From assembly GCF_002095395.1 (NCBI RefSeq), contig NZ_MJEI01000070.1:567-55064 (forward strand): a stretch of 54,498 nt of DNA, given 5' to 3'. Origin of the DNA: Williamsia sp. 1135 (GTDB lineage: Bacteria > Actinomycetota > Actinomycetes > Mycobacteriales > Mycobacteriaceae). Made by a program: the position numbers and the translations under genes. Positions 45,472-54,383 of the stretch are shown here, in pieces; within the stretch, counting starts at the first letter, position 1, and each line of letters starts with the position of its first letter. The notes below the pieces were generated by a model that was not told where the DNA came from, searched no databases, and worked only from the letters and a program-made list of their open reading frames with translations.

Positions 45472-46036
45472 TCGCGAAGATCAGGCTGTCGCCCGCTTCG
45501 ATGCCCGCGGCGGGGTTACCGGAGGCATACCCATCTGCCGACGTCATCGCCACCCCGACTGTGGAGCCGACCTTCTGTCCGGCGATGGCCTTCTGGAAGC
45601 CGGGAATGACGCCCGTCAGTGGGAAGTCGACGGGCGAGCCGGTCTCGTAGCTGCTGTCGAAGGTCGAACCGTCGCGACCGTTGACACCCATGTAGCAGAC
45701 GGAGACCTCGGCTGTCTCGGGCACAACCGCGCCGGTGCCCTCGGTCAGCGTCTGTACCTGGGTGGCGTCGACCGTGAACGGAGAGGACACGGTGACCTTG
45801 GGCGCGGCGGAGTCGGTGGAACCGGTGACCTCGACCGAACCAGTGGTGCCCTGAAGCGTCCATTCCGGCGCGACGTCGCCCGCGGGAGCTGCGGTCGGGC
45901 AGGTCGCCGCTGCGGCGGTGCCGGAGGCACCTGCGGTGGTCGACTCGGCGGTGTCCGAGGAATCGTCGGATCCGCAGGCGGCGAGAAAGAGCGCCGAGGA
46001 GGCGACGATGGTCAGGGACAGGCGCTTGAGAGTCAT
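45446..46036 (-). CDS. FKBP-type peptidyl-prolyl isomerase lipoprotein
   Basis: 196 aa. Signal peptide with lipobox LAAC at about residues 18-21 is followed by an Ala/Thr/Ser-rich linker; the FKBP domain occupies about residues 100-190 (VSVCYMGVNGRDGSTFDSSYETGSP; VIPGFQKAIAGQKVGSTVGVAM). It should accelerate proline isomerisation in exported proteins from the outer face of the membrane. The last motif IFAIKIL fits the family end. Active-site aromatic residues are only partly conserved by eye. Confidence 0.9.
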   Translation of the reverse strand: MTLKRLSLTIVASSALFLAACGSDDSSDTAESTTAGASGTAAAATCPTAAPAGDVAPEWTLQGTTGSVEVTGSTDSAAPKVTVSSPFTVDATQVQTLTEGTGAVVPETAEVSVCYMGVNGRDGSTFDSSYETGSPVDFPLTGVIPGFQKAIAGQKVGSTVGVAMTSADGYASGNPAAGIEAGDSLIFAIKILSAQG

Positions 46037-46143
46037 GATCGCAACTTACTTGAGCGTCCGTTGCCCAAACCAATCGCAGTCCTCGGCGATATTGTTCTCG
46101 CAGATGGCTGTCGTCGATGTGGTCCGGTACGCGAGAGGTGAGC

Positions 46144-48336
46144 ATGTACGAGTGGTTTGACCGCACCATCGTCGATACTGGCCGCCTGCCGTTGTTCTTC
46201 CTGTTGGTCGCGTTCGTCCTGACGTTTCTGTTCATCCGGTTCAGCGTGCGGATGATCCGCGCCCAGGTGTCGTGGTGGCCGGGCAACGTGACACCCGGCG
46301 GCGTGCACATGCATCACGAGTTCTTCGGTGTGATCATGATGATGATCTCGGGGTTCTGCTTTGTCGCGCTCGCCAGCTTTCACACCCCGATCGCCAACTG
46401 CCTTCTCGCCTCGATCTTCGGTATCGGAGCAGCATTGGTTCTCGACGAGTTCGCGCTGGTGCTGCATCTGAGGGATGTGTACTGGGAGGAAGAGGGCCGG
46501 TCTTCGATCGATGCGGTCTTCGTCGCGATCGCAGTCATCACCCTGTTCCTGATGGGTCTGCGGCCCTTCGGGTTCGGTGGCGAACTCAACGACTACGAGA
46601 ATGCGCCGGATACCGCCGCCAGAGTGGCGGTGATCGTGGTGCTGGCCTTGTCGGCGGTATTGGCGATCATCACGCTGCTCAAAGGCAAGCTGTGGACCGG
46701 TCTGATCGGTCTGTTCGTCCTGCCCTTGCTGATCGTCGGTTCCATCCGGATCGGCCGACCGGCGTCACCGTGGGCCCGGTGGCGATACAGCACCCGGCCA
46801 GGGAAGCGAGAGAAGGCCATCCGCCGCGAGCAGCGCTATCGGGAGCCGATCGTACGATGGAAGATCGTCGTGCAGGAGGCGGTCGCCGGTCGGTTCGGAA
46901 TCCCCGATCACCCTGCGCCGATTCCGATCGACGTGGTGGTGGCCGAACCGGGTGCTCGGGCCCCGAACCGAGTGGCCACCGCGATCCGGTGGCGGCGCAC
47001 CCGACACCGACTGGGCATGATCCCGGTCTGGCGACTTCCCGCGGTGTTGGTCTCCTTGTCGATCCTGACTGCGCTGGTCGTCACGACCGTCGACGACACG
47101 TTTGTGATCGAGGGGATGGATGCCAGTTCGACATCGACACTTCTCGGTGTGATCGCCGGCGCGATGGCCACCCTGACGGGTCTGGTCTTCACCGCAATCA
47201 CGTTGGCCATGCAATTCGGTGCCTCGCAGATCTCTGTCCGGGTGATCCCGGTGTTGCAGCAGGATCCCATCATGCGGTGGTCGATCGGAACGTTCTTGGC
47301 TACGTTCGTCTTCACCCTCATCACCGCCCTCGACATCGCCGAAGACAGCAAGGACGTGCCGGCGCCCGGTCTTTCGACACTCTTGGCGCTCCTTGTCACG
47401 ATCCTGAGTGTCTTCATGTTCATCGCACTCGTCGTCAAGGTGGGCAGTGTTCTGAATTCGTCGCAATTGTTGCGATGGATCGCCAACGAGGGACGCGGCG
47501 CGATCCGGCGGGTGTATCCCGTCGAGGCAACAGGCGATCCGGGCGACGAACCACCGGTGGCGGTCGAACCTGCACCCGGTTCGCAGACAACCGTGATTCA
47601 GCTTCGTGAGATACCCAGTCAGGGAAGGGTGTTGATGGCGGTCGATCTGCCGAGGCTGCAACGGCTCGCCACCGATTGGAATGTTCGCGTCGATCTGTTG
47701 ATCGGTATCGGAGATTTTGTGGCGCACAATGCCGATGTGTTCGAGGTGCACGGTCCTGGCGATGGAGTGAGACCACACCAGCTGTTGGCCACCCTGCTCT
47801 TCGGGGACACACACAGGCCTTCCGTGAGTCCAGCGGCTGCGCTGCAGTCGATCTCGGATATTGCGCTCAAGGCGCTGTCGCCGGCCATCAATGACCCCGG
47901 TCGTGCGGTGCAGGCACTCGATCACATCGAAGATCTCCTGCTGATGCTCGCTCCGCGGATGCGCGTCGACCAGCAGTACGCGTCGTTGACGCTCATCGGG
48001 GGCTACCGACGGACGTGGGACGACTTCGTCGCCGTGGGCACCGACGAGATCCGTCACTACTCGTCGAATGCAGCGCAGGTACAGCGTCGGCTTCGTGCCC
48101 TTCTGCAGACTCTGCGGGAGCAATGTCCACCCGACCAGCACGAACCCATCGACAACAGACTCCAGGCACTCGATGAGCAGGTCGAACGTGATTGGGCATC
48201 CCCGTTCGATCGATGGTTGGCCGATGCTGCCGATCGGCAGGGGTACGGCTCCGAGGCGGGATCGTCGTCGACGCGGAAGAGATTGATCATCAATACCGGA
48301 AAGCCTTCGCAGGCCCTGACCCATCGGATCGAGTGA
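46144..48336 (+). CDS. Large membrane protein with C-terminal DUF2254 domain
   Basis: 730 aa. Residues 1-215 form an N-terminal membrane module with about six hydrophobic helices and an HMHHEFFGVIMMM motif. A basic segment (about 215-300, rich in Arg) is cytosolic. From about residue 300 the sequence follows DUF2254 (TM pair, GAMATLTGLVFTAITLAMQFG; RVIPVLQQDPIMRWSIGTFLATF; SDIALKALSPAINDPGRAVQALD). DUF2254 proteins alone are about 400-450 aa, so this is a fusion of two membrane modules. Function unknown. ATG 46144 is preceded by GAGAGGTGAG. Confidence 0.82.
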   Translation: MYEWFDRTIVDTGRLPLFFLLVAFVLTFLFIRFSVRMIRAQVSWWPGNVTPGGVHMHHEFFGVIMMMISGFCFVALASFHTPIANCLLASIFGIGAALVLDEFALVLHLRDVYWEEEGRSSIDAVFVAIAVITLFLMGLRPFGFGGELNDYENAPDTAARVAVIVVLALSAVLAIITLLKGKLWTGLIGLFVLPLLIVGSIRIGRPASPWARWRYSTRPGKREKAIRREQRYREPIVRWKIVVQEAVAGRFGIPDHPAPIPIDVVVAEPGARAPNRVATAIRWRRTRHRLGMIPVWRLPAVLVSLSILTALVVTTVDDTFVIEGMDASSTSTLLGVIAGAMATLTGLVFTAITLAMQFGASQISVRVIPVLQQDPIMRWSIGTFLATFVFTLITALDIAEDSKDVPAPGLSTLLALLVTILSVFMFIALVVKVGSVLNSSQLLRWIANEGRGAIRRVYPVEATGDPGDEPPVAVEPAPGSQTTVIQLREIPSQGRVLMAVDLPRLQRLATDWNVRVDLLIGIGDFVAHNADVFEVHGPGDGVRPHQLLATLLFGDTHRPSVSPAAALQSISDIALKALSPAINDPGRAVQALDHIEDLLLMLAPRMRVDQQYASLTLIGGYRRTWDDFVAVGTDEIRHYSSNAAQVQRRLRALLQTLREQCPPDQHEPIDNRLQALDEQVERDWASPFDRWLADAADRQGYGSEAGSSSTRKRLIINTGKPSQALTHRIE

Positions 48337-48515
48337 AGACTGTAGACGTCGAATCGTGTCCGAAGGTGACTCTCGCCAGCGCACTTTGAACAGCCGATAT
48401 AGAAATCCGCCGCGCAATTGGCGCTGCGTCTTGTGTGCGTGACAACTATCTTCGCTACTGTGTATCTGCACGCCCGAAAAGCCGGGTATATCCCTTTTCA
48501 AGGAATGGAGATCGT

Positions 48516-49550
48516 GTGCCGCTGCTCAAGCGAGCCCTGTCGTTCGTGGTGGTTTCCGGTTTACTGGCCGTTGCGATGGCCTGCGGTGCCCCAGGCGGCG
48601 ATTCGGACGTCGAGGGCCGAGGATCGATCCTCGTGTATTCGGGACGGGACGAAGGTCTGGTCGCCCCGATGATCGAGTTGTTCAGCGGCGAACTGGATTT
48701 CACGGTGGACGTCGATTACGCGGGCAACACCCATGCACAGGTGGGAAGAATGCTTGCCGAAGGTGACGACACACCCGCCGAGGTTTTCTTCGGTCAAGAC
48801 GCGGCCGCCCTCGGAATGCTGGACGAAAACGACATGCTCGAGACGTTGCCCGATGACATCCTCGGCCTGGTCCCAGCGCGATATCGATCAAGTAAAGGAA
48901 CCTGGATCGCGACCTCAGCGCGTGAGCGGGTCCTCATCTTCAATTCCGCGCGGGTGACCGACGCCCAGTTACCTGCCGGGATCGATGGCCTGCTCGATCC
49001 GCGCTGGCGGGGCCAGATCACCTACGCCCCGACGAACCCATCGTTCCAGTCGTTCGTCACGGCGCTGCGGGTCACGCGAGGCGATGATGCGGCTCGCCGG
49101 TGGCTGACAAACTTCCTGGCCAACGACCCGATTGCTCTGCCCGACAACGGGTCCGTGGTGCAGGCCGTGACCTCTGGACAGGCGACCTTGGGGCTCACGA
49201 ACCACTATTACTGGTACCCGCTCGTCCTCGCCGGTGGCGCCTCGTCGGTCGGCCTGCACCGCTTCGCCGCCGGAGATCCTGGCGCCCTCGTCAACGTCGC
49301 CGGTGCCGGAGTCGTCAAATATTCCGACAACAAACCCCAGGCAATCGAGTTTCTGCGAGAGTTGCTGTCCGAGGGCGCGCAAGCCTACTTCGCGGACGAG
49401 GCGGCCGAATACCCGGTGGTGTCGGGCGTGACCTCGACGACCTACGAGCTGCCCCCGCTGGCAGAGGTTGCCGGACTCGACATCGATCTGGACGAGCTGG
49501 CGTCTGTGGCGCAGACCCGGACCATGTTGTCCGAGGTGGGAATGGTGTGA
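48516..49550 (+). CDS. Fe3+-type ABC transporter substrate-binding lipoprotein
   Basis: 344 aa from GTG 48516 with GGAATGGAG before it. Lipoprotein signal peptide ending in VAMAC (about residue 22). The body is a FutA/FbpA-like binding protein: ILVYSGRDEGLVAPMIELF, EVFFGQDAAALGML, TNPSFQSFVTALRVT, LGLTNHYYWYPLV and the YSDNKPQAIEFLRELLS tail. Tyr residues in the HYYWYP segment could ligate ferric iron. No permease or ATPase genes are adjacent, so it must pair with a transporter elsewhere. No IdeR/DtxR box was recognised upstream. Confidence 0.88.
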   Translation: MPLLKRALSFVVVSGLLAVAMACGAPGGDSDVEGRGSILVYSGRDEGLVAPMIELFSGELDFTVDVDYAGNTHAQVGRMLAEGDDTPAEVFFGQDAAALGMLDENDMLETLPDDILGLVPARYRSSKGTWIATSARERVLIFNSARVTDAQLPAGIDGLLDPRWRGQITYAPTNPSFQSFVTALRVTRGDDAARRWLTNFLANDPIALPDNGSVVQAVTSGQATLGLTNHYYWYPLVLAGGASSVGLHRFAAGDPGALVNVAGAGVVKYSDNKPQAIEFLRELLSEGAQAYFADEAAEYPVVSGVTSTTYELPPLAEVAGLDIDLDELASVAQTRTMLSEVGMV

Positions 49551-49572
49551 CCTCGGCCGAGCCACGCTGTGC

Positions 49573-50088
49573 TCAGTAGAGCTGCCGGGCCTGCAGAACG
49601 AGCCAGGGGCTGAAAGCCCATGGCGCTGCATCGATTGCCGTGCGAAGGGCCGCCGTGTGCACCCACCGGGTTTCCACGACTTCGTCCGGGTTGGGCCGGA
49701 GGTCGCCCACCAGATCGGATCGATAGACAGGACAGATCTCGTTCTCGACGATTCCGGATCCGTCGACCGCGCGATACCGAAAGTCGGGAAGTGTCAGTGC
49801 GATCCGGTCTGTGCGAATACCCAATTCGAACGAGGCTCGACGCATGACCGCGTCTTCCATCGCTTCTCCCGGACCGGGATGTCCGCAGAAGGAATTCGTC
49901 CAGACCCCGGGCCAGGTGGTCTTGGCCAGAGCCCGCCGCGTGACGAGGACCCGGCCTTCCCCGTCGAATACATGACACGAGAACGCAAGGTGCAAGGGAG
50001 TAGCGCCGTCGTGGACTGTTGCCTTGGGGGCGACACCGATCGGCGTGCCGTCATCGGACACCAGGACGACCTGTTCGGCGGCCTGCAT
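49573..50088 (-). CDS. idi: Isopentenyl-diphosphate delta-isomerase type 1
   Basis: 171 aa Nudix-fold enzyme interconverting isopentenyl and dimethylallyl diphosphate for isoprenoid synthesis. Catalytic Cys in WTNSFCGHPGPGE and the Glu in VENEICPVY are present, plus LHLAFSCHVF and RRASFELGI (Nudix helix). Length matches E. coli-type Idi. It is convergent with the binding-protein gene, only 22 nt away and without a terminator, and stands alone on its strand. Confidence 0.95.
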   Translation of the reverse strand: MQAAEQVVLVSDDGTPIGVAPKATVHDGATPLHLAFSCHVFDGEGRVLVTRRALAKTTWPGVWTNSFCGHPGPGEAMEDAVMRRASFELGIRTDRIALTLPDFRYRAVDGSGIVENEICPVYRSDLVGDLRPNPDEVVETRWVHTAALRTAIDAAPWAFSPWLVLQARQLY

Positions 50089-50490
50089 ACGGTTGCACCT
50101 CTATCCGTTCGGTGATCGGTCCGGCCGTCCCATCCGGTGATCGCCCCCCTGGATACCCACCGTAGCGATGTCGGCACTCTCGTGCTCCGGGCGACTCCTC
50201 GAACAAGTCGGTTGGCGATGTCGCCGCGAGTTCTGGACAAAACAAATCCGCCCGCCTGGCCGAGGCCAAGCGGGCGGATCGTGTTCGGTCTACTGCAGAT
50301 CACACGTCCTTTGCCGGAGGCAGATCACACATCGTAGTAGAGCGAGAACGACTACTCGAGCGATGGTGAGCGTGAGCTGTTATGAACTGTGGCGATTATT
50401 GCAGGTCAGCTACGTTTGCTCGGTTTGCCGGATAGGGTGCGCTTCTGAGCTGCTGCGGGCCATCTGCGGGCTACGCCCTGGTCGCTCGAC
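50089..50490. other. Intergenic region upstream of idi
   Basis: 402 nt without a convincing gene. It contains a minus-strand terminator hairpin (separate entry) and two copies of GCAGATCACAC at 50295-50305 and 50320-50330 (25-bp period), possibly a binding site. Nothing tRNA-like is seen. Confidence 0.6.
50246..50279 (-). terminator. Rho-independent terminator (minus strand)
   Basis: Arms ATCCGCCCGC (50246-50255) and GCGGGCGGAT (50270-50279) with inner TGGCC/GGCCA. On the minus strand it is followed by TTGTTTTGTC. It should end transcription of the two-gene accessory unit 51876-50491 before idi. Confidence 0.75.
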
Positions 50491-51009
50491 TCATTTGTCG
50501 ATGGCGCCGCGGAGCACTGAATGCAACGCGTCGAGCTGCTCGCGCGCCGATTCGTCGTAATTGTTGGCGTGGCCTGGAATCTCGACCGAGTCACCGCCAA
50601 CGAACGTGACTTTCGCGGCGCCGACTGGGAAGAATTCTGACCTCGGGGTCGCGCGGCGCCCGATGCTAGAAAAGCTGATGCTGCTGATCGACGACATCGG
50701 CCGGACCCAGGCCTGCAGCAACTTCACCTCTGGCGGGTTGTGCCGGTAGAACTGTTCGTCCTCGAGCGCCGCATCAAATAGCTCGGCGTCAAAGGATGCG
50801 CTCACGTGCGCGAAAGCGCGATCGGTTGCGATGTACGAGGTCCAAACAGTCGGGCCGTTCATGTCGACCGTCGTAACTGCAGCAGCAATTCTCGTTGGAT
50901 CGGGAACTAGTGCCACAACTGGCAGGTAGAAGCCGAGCGGGGCGTAGTAGCTGCCCGTACCAACATGCTCCTGCAGCGCAGCCCACTGATCTTTGTCTGG
51001 AATTCTCAT
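50491..51009 (-). CDS. Hypothetical protein, possible bacterial-PH-like fold
   Basis: 172 aa, not recognised. Soluble with no signal peptide or TM helices. The middle reads VDMNGPTVWTSYIATDRAFAHV and later LQAWVRPMSSISSISF ... VTFVGGDSVEIPG, a pattern of alternating beta strands reminiscent of bacterial PH-like domains. This is a guess. The C-terminus is helical (SAREQLDALHSVLRGAI). It follows the AbiTii-like fragment after 51 nt on the same strand, and both lie in a region that seems lower in G+C than its neighbours, suggesting a two-gene accessory or defence unit. Confidence 0.6.
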   Translation of the reverse strand: MRIPDKDQWAALQEHVGTGSYYAPLGFYLPVVALVPDPTRIAAAVTTVDMNGPTVWTSYIATDRAFAHVSASFDAELFDAALEDEQFYRHNPPEVKLLQAWVRPMSSISSISFSSIGRRATPRSEFFPVGAAKVTFVGGDSVEIPGHANNYDESAREQLDALHSVLRGAIDK

Positions 51010-51060
51010 GCCGTGAATGTAGCCAGGACCTCCGACATTCCTGCTGCGTTGCCGGCCCGG

Positions 51061-51882
51061 TTACAACGCTGCGATCGCTAGAGGCACGAGGCCAGTCGCA
51101 GCTTCTACAAGTCCAGCCGAGGCGGCGGGCGTAAGGATCTTGACGAGGAAACGGCCGGCACGGCGGATCTTGCTCTCATCGGGATTCTCCTCCGTCACCG
51201 CCTCCTCGAACTCGGTGAGCGCGTGCTCTGCGTCGGCACGGTCGTCCTCGTCGCTGATGCCGGCGAGTTCGGTGCGAAGCGCGGTGATCGCCTGAGTGAC
51301 TTCGCTGAGCGCTGGATTCGTAGTCGTGTTGCCGATGTTCTGCGTCGCTCCAGTACCGACGTTCAGGGCGTTCGCATTCCCGCCCACCTCGACATGGTTG
51401 TGATCGCCATTTCCGTACACGTTCACGTTCACAGCAGCATCCACCGTTTCTTTCGTAGGAAGTGACGCCATCGGGAGGTCCGCGGTCAGGTCACCCACCA
51501 TATCGACGAGAACCGTTCGCACCGCCCCCACAACACCACGTAATTGCGCACCACTACAGGAGAAGTAGAGATTCTCGATCACCCGAAATGGAGCCTCGCC
51601 AAGATCGTGGGTCCAGCCGGACGACGCCATCAGCATTCCTGGTGTGGAGAAGGTGTAGGAGCTCGTCCCCTCCGCCATCTGCTCGATTTCGTCGATCGAC
51701 TGACGCAGATTGAGACTGTCCGGAACGTGCTCCCACAGGCGTTCGGGTACGTGAAGCTTCGAAATTAGCTGCTTGAACGAACTCGGTCCCGAGTGAACGG
51801 TCGCGTACAGCGGCGCCGATACGCAGCGGTACTTCGGTAGTGACTCACTATCGGGGTAGCCCTCCAGTTCGAGCTTTGTCAA
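51061..51882 (-). pseudogene. AbiTii-like abortive infection protein, 5'-truncated by IS21 insertion
   Basis: 273 codons are open, but only those from position 51876 downwards are native. The first readable motif ELEGYPDSESLPKYR equals the ELNGYPD...PxYR pattern that in AbiTii proteins follows about 40-50 residues (a helical ...LLRKxxxxAxxLGLxELxxWVxx segment), which is missing. The first two codons (TTG ACA) come from the IS end, preceded by an in-frame TGA two codons upstream. The rest includes LRQSIDEIEQMAEG, an NVNVYGNGDHNHVEVGGN linker, and a helical, hydrophobic C-terminus. AbiTii is a phage abortive-infection family; the family call comes from memory of its pattern. Confidence 0.6.
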
Positions 51883-51970
51883 CGGTCATCGGGAACTGCC
51901 CATGTGCGGACTTGAAAACTGCCCGTAGGTGGCCAATAAGAACTGCCCGGTGGCGGACATGAATCTGCCC
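51877..51970. repeat. IS21 left-end multiple terminal repeats
   Basis: AACTGCCC occurs at 51894, 51917 and 51941, with a variant ATCTGCCC at 51963, giving 22-24 bp spacing. Intervening GCGGACnTGAA blocks strengthen the repeat. These are expected transposase-binding sites. Confidence 0.8.
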
Positions 51971-52004
51971 ATGCGGCGGTGCCCGCCACCGGTTCCGAGG
52001 GTGG

Positions 52005-52769
52005 TCAGTTCAAGGCTTTGACCCCCTGTCCGTGCAGGGCTTGTGCGAGGCGGACTGAGTCTCCGCTGGTCTGGCAGAGGTGTGCGTGGTGGAGCAGTCG
52101 GTCCACGGTGGCGGTCGCCAACGTTTTGGGCATCAACTCATCGAACCCGCTGGGATGCAGGTTCGACGAGACCGCGACCGATCGGCGTTCGTAGGCTGCT
52201 TCCACGATCCGGTAGAGCCCCTCGGCAGCGTCGGCGCCGACCGGGAGGAGCCCGACGTCATCGACAATGATGAGCTCGGCGCGGACGATCTTGGCGACGG
52301 CTTTGCCCAAAGAATCATCAGCACGATGGGCACGTACGAGTACCCCGAGCTGTTCGAGGGTGAACCAAGCCACCGGCATACCTGCTTCAATAACATTGTG
52401 TCCCAATGCTTCGAGGAAAAATGTCTTCCCCGTCCCAGCTGGCCCGCACACGACCAGGTTCTCCCGCCGCCCCACCCATTCCAGGGTGCGCAGCGCGTGC
52501 TGGGTGGGCAGTGGGATCGAGGAGGCATTCTCGTCCCACACATCGAAGGTTTTGCCGGTCGGAAACCGTGCGGCTTTGCGGCGGGTGGTGAGCATCGACC
52601 GGGCTCGACCAGCGGCTTCTTCAGTCAGCAACGCTTTGATGACCTCGGCCGGATCCCAGCGTTGTGAGCGGGCGGTGGCCAACACGTCGCCGGCGACCGC
52701 CCGTGCGTGGGGAAGCCGCAGTTGGCGCATCAACTGCTCCACCTCGGCCGGCAGCGTCGGGGTACTCAT
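52005..52769 (-). CDS. istB: IS21 helper ATPase IstB
   Basis: 254 aa AAA+ protein, DnaA/DnaC-like. Walker A CGPAGTGKTFFLEALG, Walker B LIIVDDVGLLP, sensor SSNLHPSGFDELMPKTLATATVDRLLHHA, the IstB signature. The N-terminal ~80 residues are the helical target-interaction region. It stimulates IstA strand transfer and target choice using ATP. ATG 52769 overlaps the istA stop (ATGA), the usual translational coupling in the family. Intact. Confidence 0.93.
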   Translation of the reverse strand: MSTPTLPAEVEQLMRQLRLPHARAVAGDVLATARSQRWDPAEVIKALLTEEAAGRARSMLTTRRKAARFPTGKTFDVWDENASSIPLPTQHALRTLEWVGRRENLVVCGPAGTGKTFFLEALGHNVIEAGMPVAWFTLEQLGVLVRAHRADDSLGKAVAKIVRAELIIVDDVGLLPVGADAAEGLYRIVEAAYERRSVAVSSNLHPSGFDELMPKTLATATVDRLLHHAHLCQTSGDSVRLAQALHGQGVKALN

Positions 52770-54283
52770 GCGATGTCCTCGTCGTTTACGTGAGAATTGT
52801 TGAGGCCGAACGAGTTCCATCCGGTTGTTCCTTGAGCCAAGGAGGTGTCTTCGGAGGCTTGGTGGCGAGTCGGGTCCATTCCTTTGCTGGCGAGGATCGA
52901 GTCGAGGTCGCCGGTGGCGAACCGGCCGTGCACCGCGGCGTGACCCAATGCCCAATCCACATCCGGGCGGCTACTCAGGGTCGAAAGGTCCACGGCGTGG
53001 GTCATCTTCTGAAAGATCCGTTCGGTCCCGACGGCGGCGGCTTCTTTGAGCCACACCACCGCGCCCTCTCCGATCGCCAGGAAAGCGTGCTCAGCAGCGC
53101 TACGAGCGCGGATCCGGTAGTCACCGGGGATCTTGCCGGGCTGATCCGGGAAGTGGGCGTCATCGATTGCGGGGGTGCCGCGGGTGGTGCGGCGGTGCCG
53201 GGCCACTTCGACCGGGCCACCGCCGTCGAGGGCGCAGATGATGACCTCATCGGTACCCGGGTGGTGGCGCACCCACACACTGTGTCCCAATAATGTTGAC
53301 GGGATGGAATATTGGCCGTGCTCGAAAGTGATCATCGGAGTGTTGTCCGGTACTTTGCGGGTCACCCCCAGGCCCGCGGTGTGCGGCAGATCGGGCACCG
53401 CATGGAGCTGGGTGCGTTCGATCTCGAGCATCTCGGCCGGTACCCGGCCGGTGGCCCTGTGGACCCGGTTGTTGACAAGCGTCATGAACTCGCCGCACGC
53501 GGTCTCGACGTCGACGAAACTCGCGTACTCGCCTAGCAGGTTCGTCTCGGTCGGCACGATGTCGGCTTTAGCGAGTTTGACGGCGTTCTCCACCCCGCCT
53601 TTGGAGGCCGGGTCGGCCGGCTCACACGTCAGGACGGAGATGCCGTAGTAGCGGCCGAAGGTCACCGCATGACGGTTGCGGACCGGAACCCCCGCCACGT
53701 GCCCGGTCGTGACCGTTTTCTCGTTGTCGGTCAGCAGGTACGTCGGAGCGCCGCCGACGATGCGAAATACACGGTCGAGGCCGGCGAACACGCTCGGCCC
53801 GGTCCGGTCGTGCAGGGCGATGACGATCCGAAAGCGGCACCACGCCAACCACGCGACCAGCAGCACCACCTTTCGGCCGTTCACGATCGGGCCGTCACCG
53901 AAGTCGTACTGCAGCCACAATCCGGGTTCGGTGACCCACGGTCGGTGCACTCGCGTATTGCCCAGGCGCCATTGAGCTTTGATCTCCGCCAGTGCCCGGC
54001 GGGTGGTGCGTTCGTTGCCGGTGTACCCCAACGCGGCCAAGCGTTCGTGGGCTTTGTCGCCGCGGATCTTGCCGTGCGAATCCTGCACCCACTTCTCCAG
54101 GTTCGGGGTGAAGTCGTCGATCAGTCGGGCCCGGCGAACCTGCGGCGGCAGGCCGGCATCGCGGTCCTCGACCGCCTTCTTGACCGTGTGATGCGAGCAC
54201 CCGCAAAGTTCGGCTGCCGCGCGATACGACCCAGTCAGATCGTAGGCATTGAGTATTTCCATGAGTTCTCCGTCAGACTTCAA
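52766..54283 (-). CDS. istA: IS21 transposase IstA
   Basis: 505 aa. N-terminal HTH region (KSDGELMEILNAYDLTGS; CGCSHHTVKKAV), then the DDE integrase core with LQYDFGDG (first Asp), LLTDNEKT (second Asp) and KGGVENAVKLAK (Glu), a beta-barrel region and a C-terminal tail. It cuts and joins the IS ends. TTG 54283 matches the family N-terminus (KSDGELMEIL); ATG 54262 with GGAG is possible. All catalytic residues are intact, so the element looks active. Confidence 0.92.
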   Translation of the reverse strand: MKSDGELMEILNAYDLTGSYRAAAELCGCSHHTVKKAVEDRDAGLPPQVRRARLIDDFTPNLEKWVQDSHGKIRGDKAHERLAALGYTGNERTTRRALAEIKAQWRLGNTRVHRPWVTEPGLWLQYDFGDGPIVNGRKVVLLVAWLAWCRFRIVIALHDRTGPSVFAGLDRVFRIVGGAPTYLLTDNEKTVTTGHVAGVPVRNRHAVTFGRYYGISVLTCEPADPASKGGVENAVKLAKADIVPTETNLLGEYASFVDVETACGEFMTLVNNRVHRATGRVPAEMLEIERTQLHAVPDLPHTAGLGVTRKVPDNTPMITFEHGQYSIPSTLLGHSVWVRHHPGTDEVIICALDGGGPVEVARHRRTTRGTPAIDDAHFPDQPGKIPGDYRIRARSAAEHAFLAIGEGAVVWLKEAAAVGTERIFQKMTHAVDLSTLSSRPDVDWALGHAAVHGRFATGDLDSILASKGMDPTRHQASEDTSLAQGTTGWNSFGLNNSHVNDEDIA

Positions 54284-54383
54284 TGTGGTCTCTCCCGGGT
54301 GATTCGAATCGACTAGGCATCGACATCGAACCTCGGGAGAGGCCCCCACGGCGCAGACGCGCCGCACTGGGATCAACAGGACT

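Noticed and set aside
50089-50490. tRNA or attachment site marking a genomic island
   Set aside because: No tRNA-like fold or TTCGA-type T-loop was found; only a terminator and an 11-bp direct repeat.
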